In this document: positions 44,515 to 52,701 of the stretch, piece after piece
How the letters are laid out: every line of letters begins with the position of its first letter
Numbering within the stretch: the stretch's first letter is position 1
Assembly (NCBI GenBank): GCA_022844125.1
Contig: JALHMI010000010.1
Span: forward strand, 124,001 to 188,000
DNA: 64,000 nucleotides
Reading direction: 5' to 3'
Source of the DNA: Pirellulales bacterium
GTDB taxonomy: Bacteria > Planctomycetota > Planctomycetia > Pirellulales > PALSA-1355
Notes under the pieces: model-generated
Told to the model about the DNA's origin: nothing
Seen by the model: only the letters and a program-made list of their open reading frames with translations
Databases searched by the model: none
Program-made: the position numbers and the translations under genes

Positions 44515-44566
44515 CAAAAACGGTAAAATCACGTTTCTACCGTTTTGCGTTTTCGACATACCGTTA
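44515..44566. promoter_or_regulatory. Repeated (T)ACCGTT half-sites at the right end of the element
   Basis: CAAAAACGGTA at 44515-44525 and TACCGTTTTG at 44538-44547 face each other, and a further TACCGTTA lies at 44559-44566. The same half-site forms a palindrome beside the integrase (33909-33930). Probable recombinase arm sites. Confidence 0.55.
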
Positions 44567-44581
44567 TTCTTCGAAGAATAA
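44564..44581. repeat. 18-bp perfect palindrome
   Basis: TTATTCTTCGAAGAATAA lies directly after the arm-type sites, about 100 bp from attR. Candidate binding site of an element regulator or excision factor. Confidence 0.5.
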
Positions 44582-44678
44582 GGGAATGTAGTGAAAGCGA
44601 TTGAAATGCCCCCGCAGAGCATTAGAATGCTCGAAACGCCCGCGTTTTCAGGCCTTTTCAGCGGCCGCCCAGTTCAAA

Positions 44679-44726
44679 CTCATAACCTCGAGGTCACAGG
44701 TTCGAATCCTGTCCCCGCTATTTTGA
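44679..44726. repeat. Attachment site attR/attM (48-bp repeat of tRNA-Met 3' end)
   Basis: Exact copy of 33790-33837. It contains the anticodon-loop-to-3'-end portion of the tRNA without the 5' half, so it is not a functional tRNA. It marks the right end of the satellite-like element and the left end of the DAB island. Confidence 0.93.
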
Positions 44727-45294
44727 CTAGTTGCGAGAAATCACCACTACTCGCAAGCCCCGGCAGACCCGGGGCTTTTTCTTGCGCGGTGGCTATGGTT
44801 TGCGGCTCCGTGCTCGCCACTGCGTGCGCTTGCTGCGCCGCATTCTGCGCCACCCCTGCACCCTTCGACTCCTCTCCAATGGCCCGGGCGAAATGCTCGT
44901 CGGTGGTCATCAGGTAGTGCTGCATCGCCACCTTTGGCGTGTTTCCTAGCCAAGTTGTGACCACCTGGACTGGAAATGACTCAACGAGCTCCGTTTCACG
45001 GCTGGCGCGCAGATTGTGGAATAGCCTGGGCCAGGGCTGCAGTCCTGCGCGACGGACGATCTTTTTCGGCAGGCCTCTTCGCAATTCGTGGGGCCGGGCC
45101 CGCGCCCCATTTGCCGATTCTGCGTCCATCGGCCGATTGAGTAACTTGCCTTCAAGCAGTTGCTCGACGCGGTTCTTTACGCTCTCGGCCGCTCGTTGCG
45201 ACACCTTGCCCAGCCGAATTGCCGGACAAGTGCCATAAGGGGCAACAAACAGAATCCGCCGTTTGCCACCAGGATCGTCTGCAATACTTGCCAT
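44680..45294 (-). pseudogene. Internally deleted tyrosine integrase remnant
   Basis: 204 codons. The first ~58 residues look like the N-terminal part of an integrase (ILFVAPYGTCPAIRLGKVSQ, then RAAESVKNRVEQLLEGKLLN). The sequence then jumps to the end of a catalytic domain: WPRLFHNLRASRETELVE and TTWLGNTPKVAMQHYLMTT, with HxxR and the nucleophile Tyr. About 200 residues of core, including the first catalytic Arg, are missing. The last codons (GTGFEPVTSRL) are the antisense of the tRNA repeat, so this integrase belonged to an element lying to the right and using the same tRNA. Confidence 0.75.
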
Positions 45295-45414
45295 CAATCA
45301 ACTTCCCAAAGCAACCTCGCCGTCGGGACGTACCAGTTCACGACGGGCGGTCAACGTGGCGGGTGGAAGATCGATTGGCAGAGAGAACATCGACTACAAC
45401 CTAAAGACTACGTG

Positions 45415-46050
45415 TCAACGATCGACGAAGATAAGCGACGGGCCGTGCAAGGCTGCGGTGGCCCGGAGCCACCGTATCTTCTCACCTTCGACAACTGCTC
45501 CATGCAGTGCTATGTCTTCAGCATGGACTTGACAGTTAACGCTGGGCGAACGTATGAGCTGATCAAGTTGAAGGCAGACGTTGACCTCTGCACACTCTTG
45601 ATTGGACAGCCTCAGCCCTTGCTTCCAGCGCCGATGGGCCAAGTGCCTGAGGTCCGTAAGTGACGCATCTCGCAGATGCGAGCATCCGCTTGTTTTTGGG
45701 CTCCTGCCGAGCACAGTCTTATCCAGGAAACTACACGGCGTGTGGCCTACCACGAGGATGTCGCTTACCGGAAAAAGAGCCAGGGATACCTCAACCGGAC
45801 TGGCAGCACCCGGTTCCGCGGGCTCGACCAGATTCCCAAAGTTCTGGAGGACGAATACGGGGAACCTCTTGTCGATCAGCGTGAACGGATCCCCCCGCAA
45901 GTCTGAACAGGTGATCACGAGAACGCCTGCGCGCGGCGGAGTCGTACCAGCGAGCAAACCCTGCGTGTTACCAATCGCTTGGCTGAGCAATTGGACTTCG
46001 GGGTTGCCGTTAAATGAGAAACGAGATCGTTGCGGGAAGTCTCCTTTCAT
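45415..46050 (-). CDS. Beta-carbonic-anhydrase-like protein encoded with dabA
   Basis: 211 residues from an ATG that overlaps the dabA stop (ATGA), with AAGGGGG seven bases upstream; a longer frame into dabA is rejected. The beta-CA zinc site is complete: Cys48, Asp50 and Arg52 in VITCSDLR, then His103 and Cys106 in VVGHTPC; QNFGNLV matches the usual AGN block. No signal peptide is seen, so it should be cytosolic, unlike the Tat-exported enzyme at 20957. The C-terminal half diverges from standard enzymes. It either equilibrates CO2/bicarbonate in the cytosol or works with DabA directly. Confidence 0.8.
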   Translation of the reverse strand: MKGDFPQRSRFSFNGNPEVQLLSQAIGNTQGLLAGTTPPRAGVLVITCSDLRGDPFTLIDKRFPVFVLQNFGNLVEPAEPGAASPVEVSLALFPVSDILVVGHTPCSFLDKTVLGRSPKTSGCSHLRDASLTDLRHLAHRRWKQGLRLSNQECAEVNVCLQLDQLIRSPSVNCQVHAEDIALHGAVVEGEKIRWLRATAALHGPSLIFVDR

Positions 46051-48590
46051 GCCGCCCCCTTCCAGGAGCCATTCGGCTGATATTCGAAGTAGTTGTGGCC
46101 CTCGGCTGACACAAGTCGTACCCATTTGTTCAGAACCAAGTCGCGGACCATCGTATGCTTGGCGATGACCTGGTTGATCGCTGAGCGCGGCGCTTCGATG
46201 ACAACGAGCAGGCGCAAAGGTTCATGGCGGTAGGATACGCCATCGTGCACCGATTGCATCGGGAGGCCGGGCCGTAGATCGCCACCGTTACCTAGCACGA
46301 CTCCCAGTTTTCCAACAACATTGTGAAGCACCTTGTCGCCGCTGCCAAAAAACCGGTTGTCGACGGTCGCCGCAAAGTACTGCATGTTGATCCAGTTCGT
46401 GACGATCATCGGAGCGGTCATGATTAGCTCCAGGACCTTGCCGTCGGGGTCGCGGGCATGTTCGTAGTTGTGCAAGAACGTGCGTCCTCCCAGGTTGAGG
46501 CCGGCGGTCCGCTGACGCGAGCCCACGATGAACGCGGCGTTTCCGGCGAGTCCCCATTCGGGCCGCACCTCCGACCAGTCCCGGCTCCGCTTCAGTAAAT
46601 CGTTTCCCCTTCGGCAACCGAGCAGGCGAGCCCGTTCGTCGCGGGTGCGTGCACCGGCTAGTTCAAGCCATCTCCGGAGATCACGCCAGATCCGTTGACT
46701 TGTGGGCTGCGAGGGAGTCGTGGTGAATCGGACTTCGTCGGTCGTCGTGTCGTGCACTGCCGACAAAAAGACGGTGTCCTCGGGAATTTCAATGGCCTGC
46801 GTAAGGAGTCGCTCGCGAACACATTTGTCGTTCAGGATAGCGGCCGCCAACATCGCATTGGCCTGTCCGGACTTTCCGCCGCAGGCGCCACAATCGAGGC
46901 CGGCACGGAACGGATTGTTAACGGTCGAACTCTCATGGCCGCAGAGCACGACAATTCGAGCGAAGTCCTGGATCAGCCCCAAGTTCTGCAGAATCGCACG
47001 CGCGATCTCAGCGCGCTCATCGATCGTCAATCCAAACGTCCCGTGCTTATCTAGCACAGGAGCCAGAGCGTGGCGCAAGTGCCTTGGAACGCCGTCAAAC
47101 TTCCCATTCACTACCGGCTTCGTAATGCTCAACGAGTCGGTGGCAAGCCTGGCTGCGAACAGTAGCCCGGTGGACTCGACATAGGCGAAGCATGAAGTTG
47201 CAGAGGTCTTGAAGTTTTTCCAGACCGCTCGCCAGTCGCGCACCGCCTGCCTCCGCGCGATGGCATGGTCACATGCACCGGCGTCAGCCTGGGGTATTCC
47301 CTCGGCAATCCGGTACTTGGGTTTCAACAGCACCGGGCACTGCGCAAGTCCGTCCTTGTCGCCAAGTGGCACGTACTCGAACGGAATTCCGAAAAACCCG
47401 GCGAAGCCAAGCGTCTCGACTCGGTCGCTGGCGCCCTCCAGATTGCGTCGAAACGGCTCGGAGCGGACGTCGATGCAGAATACGATCTGAACGTCCTTCC
47501 GTGCGGCACTAGCATAATTGCTGTTTGAGTTGCAGCGAATGTTGTGCAACAGCTTTCGGCGGTACGCAATTTCGCAAGCGGCCTGACAGACATAGCGGAT
47601 AAACTCGTCTTCCTGCGGGGCCGAATGATCTTGCGACCTGCTCCGCTCCATGAGTGCGGTCCAGCCTTCCAGTGCTGTCGTCGATCCGACACTTACGACA
47701 AGTGCTCCTTCGTAGGCGAGGCGAATGGCCAGCAGACCCAGCAAGTCTTCGTTCGCGAACTGATTGGACTCATCTCGATCATCCAGTCCCTTGAGGTAGC
47801 AAGCCCAACCAAAGCTGGCGTATAAATGCCTGGTCAGATACGGGCGCCATAAAGCGCTAGGAATCCCCAGCAGCGTAAGCACGTATCGGATGCAGCCCTT
47901 CGCAGTGCTGGGCAATGTTTCGACAAACGAGCGGAAACCGCGAAGTCCGAGGAGCTCCAATCGCTGGTCCAGTGAGGCAGCTTTTTTCCAGGCGGCATAG
48001 AACGACAAGTGCTGCCAGGGGCTGCTCCAGATGGACTGACCCTCGTCGAAATGAGTCGCTAATTGCTTGGCAACTTCTTCATCAAAATGCGAACTCCACT
48101 CCGTTCGTTGCTCTCGATCGAGCAGTTCCGAGATCGTGCGGAACGGCTCCTTGTCGCGAGTTGCCTGGTCCGGTGCGCTGCGGGCAGTCAATCGCTCGGC
48201 AATCAGCTGCGGCGTGGCGGAGAAAGGCTGAAGTCCATCCAGTTCTAGGCATTCTTCGAGAGCTTCCGCGACATCTGTGAGCTCAAACTTCCCTGACGCG
48301 AACGCTTCTCGGAAATAGTCCATCGACATCAGCAACTGGGCACCAGCGTGGTGTCGGAGGTGCTGATGCACGTTCAGCAGGCTCTCGTTCGACTGGGACA
48401 CGAAGGGATTGACGGCCACGAATTCGCTTAGCGGCCAAAGTGGCGGAATCTGCCGGGCCAGAGTCTGTAGTAAGTCATCCAATATTTCGGGCTGGCTGGC
48501 TACTGTCGGGTGTCGAACGATAGGTCGTGCGCAGTTCTGTTCATCCATAGTGGAAGTCGGCCGGGGCTGGAGATTCGAGACGATCATCAT
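46047..48590 (-). CDS. dabA: DabA (DUF2309) inorganic carbon transporter subunit, island copy
   Basis: 847 residues, full length for the family. N-terminal family block PPLWPLSEFVAVNPF (about 49-63). The zinc-site residues are Cys372 and Asp374 in FCIDVRSEPF, His552 in CGHESSTVNNP, and Cys567/Cys570 in DCGACGGK. Late blocks include GDLRPGLPMQSVHDG and LVLNKWVRL. It is a peripheral, beta-CA-like subunit that should convert CO2 to bicarbonate coupled to ion flow through DabB. It lies 31 bp after dabB and is translationally coupled to the following carbonic anhydrase gene. Base composition looks less GC-rich than the chromosomal copy at 3-1745. Confidence 0.92.
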   Translation of the reverse strand: MMIVSNLQPRPTSTMDEQNCARPIVRHPTVASQPEILDDLLQTLARQIPPLWPLSEFVAVNPFVSQSNESLLNVHQHLRHHAGAQLLMSMDYFREAFASGKFELTDVAEALEECLELDGLQPFSATPQLIAERLTARSAPDQATRDKEPFRTISELLDREQRTEWSSHFDEEVAKQLATHFDEGQSIWSSPWQHLSFYAAWKKAASLDQRLELLGLRGFRSFVETLPSTAKGCIRYVLTLLGIPSALWRPYLTRHLYASFGWACYLKGLDDRDESNQFANEDLLGLLAIRLAYEGALVVSVGSTTALEGWTALMERSRSQDHSAPQEDEFIRYVCQAACEIAYRRKLLHNIRCNSNSNYASAARKDVQIVFCIDVRSEPFRRNLEGASDRVETLGFAGFFGIPFEYVPLGDKDGLAQCPVLLKPKYRIAEGIPQADAGACDHAIARRQAVRDWRAVWKNFKTSATSCFAYVESTGLLFAARLATDSLSITKPVVNGKFDGVPRHLRHALAPVLDKHGTFGLTIDERAEIARAILQNLGLIQDFARIVVLCGHESSTVNNPFRAGLDCGACGGKSGQANAMLAAAILNDKCVRERLLTQAIEIPEDTVFLSAVHDTTTDEVRFTTTPSQPTSQRIWRDLRRWLELAGARTRDERARLLGCRRGNDLLKRSRDWSEVRPEWGLAGNAAFIVGSRQRTAGLNLGGRTFLHNYEHARDPDGKVLELIMTAPMIVTNWINMQYFAATVDNRFFGSGDKVLHNVVGKLGVVLGNGGDLRPGLPMQSVHDGVSYRHEPLRLLVVIEAPRSAINQVIAKHTMVRDLVLNKWVRLVSAEGHNYFEYQPNGSWKGAA

Positions 48591-48621
48591 GGGATCCTTT
48601 ATGCGAATTTCGTGGCTTGAG

Positions 48622-50220
48622 TCAGGGGTTCAGTGGCTTCTTCCAGATTGCGCACACCGCCTTACGCATCGGGATGTCCAAGTAAAACCCGTTGTGCGCA
48701 TGTACGTAGAGCGATTCGAGCAGTGGAGAAGAGGTCCCGTCGGCAATTGCCGATTGAAGCACGAATAGCAATCCGAAGCCGATGGCAACGATTACGGCGA
48801 TCCCAATGTCCACCGCAGAGGTTGAGACGGTCAACGAGCTACCGCCGCCCGCCAGCAAAAGGTCGAAGCCACCGACTAAGGTCCGGTAGGAGAATGCGAC
48901 CGCCAGCATCACCAGGAAGCCAGTGGCTATGACCGGAACTCGGGCCACGCGGAGGGCGTTCCACATAATGCCGGTCAAGGCGATTCCCAAGATGAGTCCG
49001 AGGGCAATTCCTCCGGCGCTGACGCCACTGGATCGATTGAGAACCTGGGCGCTCAGCGTCGCAACCGCGACGGCAGCCGCGATGGCGATCGGGAGTTGCA
49101 AATAACGTCGAAGACTGCTTCGATTCGGTTCTCGAAGACCAGCAACTGGAGCTGCTTCGAGGATGCCGCCCGAGCTGAGGAACGCGTGTGCCTTGTAGAG
49201 CGAGTGTGCGACGATATGAAGCAGGGCAGCGCCGAAGGCCCCAAGTCCGCACTGGAGCATCATGAAGCCCATTTGAGCCATGGTTGAATAGGCAAGCGCA
49301 CGCTTCACGGTAGGCTGGGTCAGCATGACGACGCTGCCGAGCACGGCGGTCACGGCTCCGACAATCGCCAAGAGATCCAGCGCCAGATGGGACAACGTGA
49401 TCAAAGGACTCAGCCGGATCACGAGAAACCCGCCCGCGTTAATGATGCCTGCATGCATCAGGGCGGAGACTGGTGTGGGCGTTTCCATCGTGTCTGGAAG
49501 CCAGCTGTGGACGGGGAACTGGGCCGACTTGGTCATCGCACCGAGGACCAACAGGGTGGCCGCGACGGACAATATCCAGCCGGGCGATTCCGAACCCGCG
49601 TGCAGCTGTTCGGCGGTGGTGAAAATCGTGGAAAAGTCTGTCCCGCCGATCGTGAAGTAGATCAGTGCCACGGCTGCGATCAGAAGCACGTCCCCCAGGC
49701 GGCTGATCAAGAATTTCTTACGAGCTGCCATTAGCGCACCGGGCCGCTCGCGGAAATGCGTCAACAGTTGATGCAGTCCAAAGCTGGTCAGCACCCAGGC
49801 AATGGTGAACATGACCAAGTTGGCCGAGAGCACGAGTGTGAGCACAGCCCCCAGCGTGAAGTTGATCCATCGCAGGAAGCGGCCCTGCCGGGGGTCGCCA
49901 TCCAAATAGCGGACTGAGAACCGCGCAATAACCAGGCCCACAAATGCGATCAACAGCATCATGATGGCCGAAAGGGGATCAAGGTAAATTCCCCAGCCGC
50001 TCGCGATGCTGAGTGATACAGTTGTCGGTTGGCCCTGCCTATGTGCGACGAAGAGCCCTGCTGCCACCACGAGGGCTGTGCCGAACGCGAAGGCGGCAGC
50101 CATTCGCGTCGCAGTTCCGAGTGCGACCGCGTGGCGATTGGCCCAGCGACTGGGAACGCAACCGAGGATGAGTAACAGCAGGGGGCTCGCGGCGGCGAGA
50201 TAGGCGGTCCAGATGGTCAC
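48622..50220 (-). CDS. dabB: DabB (NuoL-like) membrane subunit, island copy
   Basis: 532 residues from a GTG at 50220 with CAGGAG upstream. Around 13-14 hydrophobic segments. NuoL/antiporter core: MTKSAQFPVHSWLPDTMETP, TPVSALMHAGIINAGGF (about 226-262) and ALAYSTMAQMGFMM (about 310-323). It carries the ion translocation that drives DabA. First gene of the operon dabB-dabA-CA, transcribed leftward from the 50221-50442 region, which it shares with a divergent winged-helix regulator. It is a single antiporter subunit, whereas the chromosomal operon has two. Confidence 0.9.
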   Translation of the reverse strand: MTIWTAYLAAASPLLLLILGCVPSRWANRHAVALGTATRMAAAFAFGTALVVAAGLFVAHRQGQPTTVSLSIASGWGIYLDPLSAIMMLLIAFVGLVIARFSVRYLDGDPRQGRFLRWINFTLGAVLTLVLSANLVMFTIAWVLTSFGLHQLLTHFRERPGALMAARKKFLISRLGDVLLIAAVALIYFTIGGTDFSTIFTTAEQLHAGSESPGWILSVAATLLVLGAMTKSAQFPVHSWLPDTMETPTPVSALMHAGIINAGGFLVIRLSPLITLSHLALDLLAIVGAVTAVLGSVVMLTQPTVKRALAYSTMAQMGFMMLQCGLGAFGAALLHIVAHSLYKAHAFLSSGGILEAAPVAGLREPNRSSLRRYLQLPIAIAAAVAVATLSAQVLNRSSGVSAGGIALGLILGIALTGIMWNALRVARVPVIATGFLVMLAVAFSYRTLVGGFDLLLAGGGSSLTVSTSAVDIGIAVIVAIGFGLLFVLQSAIADGTSSPLLESLYVHAHNGFYLDIPMRKAVCAIWKKPLNP

Positions 50221-50246
50221 GACGCGCTCCTGTAAGTGCCCACAAA

Positions 50247-50290
50247 TTGCGATTTACAATACGCGATTTATAATATGCGATAACTATGTC
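50247..50290. promoter_or_regulatory. Three tandem 14-bp repeats over a divergent promoter region
   Basis: GCGATTTACAATAC, GCGATTTATAATAT and GCGATAACTATGTC follow one another at exactly 14-bp spacing from 50249. TTGCGA at 50247-50252 and TATAAT at 50269-50274, 16 bp apart, could be a rightward promoter for the regulator gene. The dab operon starts on the other side at 50220. Candidate operator for the regulator at 50443. Confidence 0.55.
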
Positions 50291-50442
50291 GTCAATTGCA
50301 GCTCAGTGGTTTTTTCGGCTCGACAGGCCGCGTCTCTGAAGACAACAGCCTTCCAATACGCGAATCTGATTTCGTAATTGCCAGAACGCATTTCCTGGAT
50401 TAGACTTAGGAGTTGACGCCAGACATCTACGGAGAACGCCCG

Positions 50443-50829
50443 ATGCCCGATGTAGCTGCCAGCACTTCACGCCGTCGGTCCTCGCGGAAGCTTTTGGATG
50501 CGAAGCACGTCAAAGCTCCAAAACGCCCCGTGCCAGGCCAGGGCGAGCCCGGCCACCCCTGGACGTTTCTCACCAACCATGCCCACGTGTTGATTCTGCT
50601 GTCGCGCGAGGGCGCGCTCGTCATGCGCGAGGTGGCGCAACGAGTTGGGATCACCGAGAGAGCCGTCCAGCGGATCATTCGGGATTTAGAGGTGGGAGAC
50701 TACCTGCAGAGGGATCGAGTCGGCAGGAGGAACACCTACCGAATCAATCCGCGCAAAGCCCTGCGACATCCGATTGAGAATCATCGCACGATCGGGGATT
50801 TATTGGCCCTCGTCGATCCGCGAGGTTAG
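50443..50829 (+). CDS. Winged-helix transcriptional regulator, MarR/ArsR-like, beside the dab operon
   Basis: 128 residues from ATG 50443 with ACGGAGAA upstream. A basic N-terminal stretch ([20 protein letters not shown]) precedes a helix-turn-helix domain: [38 protein letters not shown], then a wing [17 protein letters not shown]. It diverges from dabB, so it most likely controls that operon and itself through the tandem repeats between them. Ligand unknown. Such one-domain regulators are known near carbonic-anhydrase and DAB genes, but I cannot name an orthologue. Confidence 0.75.
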   Translation: MPDVAASTSRRRSSRKLLDAKHVKAPKRPVPGQGEPGHPWTFLTNHAHVLILLSREGALVMREVAQRVGITERAVQRIIRDLEVGDYLQRDRVGRRNTYRINPRKALRHPIENHRTIGDLLALVDPRG

Positions 50830-50895
50830 CTGTCGACAATTCTGGCGGGATTTTGCCCCGCAGAGTTGGTCGATCGTGCCGACGCGGGATGCGCC

Positions 50896-52680
50896 TTACT
50901 GACCCCTTACCGCCTCGCGGACTCGAAGCCCGTCAAGTCCAAGGGCGGCATGATAGTCAGCGGTAGCATTGAAATAGGCGAGCAGCGCATCCACTTCTAA
51001 AGCAGCCGCATCGCGCGTGTCTAACTCTCTGAGATTCAGCACGAATAGGTTGGAGTCGCCCAGTTCGTATTTTCGCCGCTCGGCGACTTCCATCCGATAA
51101 GTGAGTTGGACCGCTTCTCGCCGCGGGCGTAGTTGCGAATAAGTTGCGACGAGAGCCGATACTGTGTCCTGAACGTCGGCAGTTATCTTATCCTGATACC
51201 ATCGAGTCTTCGCGCTCACTTGTGCCAATGCCGCCTGCGCTGCCCGCGCACTGCCGATAGCAGCACTTCTCTCCAATGGCACACCGCCGACGAGGCCTGC
51301 TTCAAGCTGAAACGGGGTCTTGTCGATCGGCGGACTCTCCGTTCCAAGATCCTTGGCCACTTTCGTATAACTATCGAGTTGGGGTAGCGTTTGGTTCTGA
51401 GCCAAGCTCAACTCGACGGAAACGGACTGGCGTTTCAGGGCCAGTTCCCGTAGTTCAGGGCGAAATTGGATCGCAAGTTGGACATCACGTCCGAGCGCTT
51501 CGGGAAATGCAGGTTGTGGCGTCGGGAACTCTTGCGGAAGTTGGATTGGATCGGGTAACGCGGGTAGACCTTCGGGGTCTCGAAAAAACAGCGACAGCTT
51601 TATCGCTGATTCCTGAAACTTACGACCGGCCGCGATTAGTTTAGCCTCTCGATCCACGACGATTCGCTGATTGTCAGTCTGCTCGATTTCAGCAGCATCG
51701 CCCCTGCGCACGCGTTCTTCGAGGACTTTGTTCCGCTCGACGGCGGTCCGCAGAACTTGCTGCGCGATGGCGTACTTTCGTCCCGCAGCAACCCATTCCC
51801 AGTAGGCGATCGCCCCAGCTCGCATGAAATCGATGCGCTGGCCAATGATGACTGGTTCGGCGATCGCTCGAGCGATCTCCGCCTTGCGAAATTCTGCACG
51901 ACGTTTGTCGATCGCCAGACCTTGCAGTAGAGACTGCGTGTACCCGGCCCGAAATTCACCACCCGTATTCGTCTCCAAATCCCCAAACCAGATCGGGAAC
52001 GTTGGCCCTGTGCCGATCCGATAGCCGGCAAAGGACTTGCCACCTCGCCAGTTCGCCTTCTCCAGGTACATGTCCCCAATCGTGTATTGATAGAACCCTA
52101 GCGGTACACTTTTCCCCTCGCCAACCAGGTTCGTATTAAACGGCCCCTCGGCCGCAACTAATTGCCCTGCAGTTATGCCGCGCTCCTGGAAGACCGCGGC
52201 AAGTAACGGGTAATCGTTCTCCACGGAACGTAATACAGTTTCCAGCGACAAGATGGGCGGAGGTGCCGGAACTTGCTCTCCCTGCTCATCGATTCTGTCA
52301 ATCGCAGGCGCGGGCAGCTCATGCAACATCGAGGGCGGTGTGCCCACGATGGCTTCAGGGTCTGTGTACGGCAGCGGCTCGACGGGGGGCAGTCTTGGAA
52401 GGCGAACACTTGGCGCGTGCGGTACTGGCAATGAGATGGAATTCGCAGCAGGTAGCCGCTCGATCGCCGGCGGAGGCAAGGATTCCGCTGCAGCGGACAA
52501 GTGCAGGGCCTGACGCTCTTGTTTTCGCGAGGATGTTGCTGCTGATTGTTGCGCAGCGGCAACGCTCTGAACGCAAATCGACAGAGGCAAAGCCGCGTTT
52601 GCGATGAGAACGGCGCGCAGCACTTGCGATCGATTCAGCGCTGCTTCTAGTCGACGTCTTGCTTGCGATCGCACATCCAT
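50896..52680 (-). CDS. TolC-like outer-membrane efflux protein
   Basis: 594 residues. Signal-like hydrophobic segment near residues 20-42 (RAVLIANAALPLSICVQSVA), then a Pro-rich linker (about 60-130). The TolC-type helical barrel region follows in two repeats: ILSLETVLRSVENDYPLLAA with AAGRKYAIAQQVLRTAVERN, and LRELALKRQSVSVELSLAQN with TADVQDTVSALVATYSQLRP. It would form the outer-membrane exit duct for the ABC/HlyD pair upstream. Last gene of a three-gene operon (ABC, HlyD, TolC), 21 bp after the adaptor gene. Confidence 0.85.
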   Translation of the reverse strand: MDVRSQARRRLEAALNRSQVLRAVLIANAALPLSICVQSVAAAQQSAATSSRKQERQALHLSAAAESLPPPAIERLPAANSISLPVPHAPSVRLPRLPPVEPLPYTDPEAIVGTPPSMLHELPAPAIDRIDEQGEQVPAPPPILSLETVLRSVENDYPLLAAVFQERGITAGQLVAAEGPFNTNLVGEGKSVPLGFYQYTIGDMYLEKANWRGGKSFAGYRIGTGPTFPIWFGDLETNTGGEFRAGYTQSLLQGLAIDKRRAEFRKAEIARAIAEPVIIGQRIDFMRAGAIAYWEWVAAGRKYAIAQQVLRTAVERNKVLEERVRRGDAAEIEQTDNQRIVVDREAKLIAAGRKFQESAIKLSLFFRDPEGLPALPDPIQLPQEFPTPQPAFPEALGRDVQLAIQFRPELRELALKRQSVSVELSLAQNQTLPQLDSYTKVAKDLGTESPPIDKTPFQLEAGLVGGVPLERSAAIGSARAAQAALAQVSAKTRWYQDKITADVQDTVSALVATYSQLRPRREAVQLTYRMEVAERRKYELGDSNLFVLNLRELDTRDAAALEVDALLAYFNATADYHAALGLDGLRVREAVRGQ

Positions 52681-52701
52681 GCCTTTGAACGGAAGGAGTT
52701 A

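Noticed and set aside
44591-44917. Forward open frame with 'LEVTGSNPVPAIL'
   Set aside because: It is a translation of the attachment-site copy of the tRNA end, with no ribosome site or family features.
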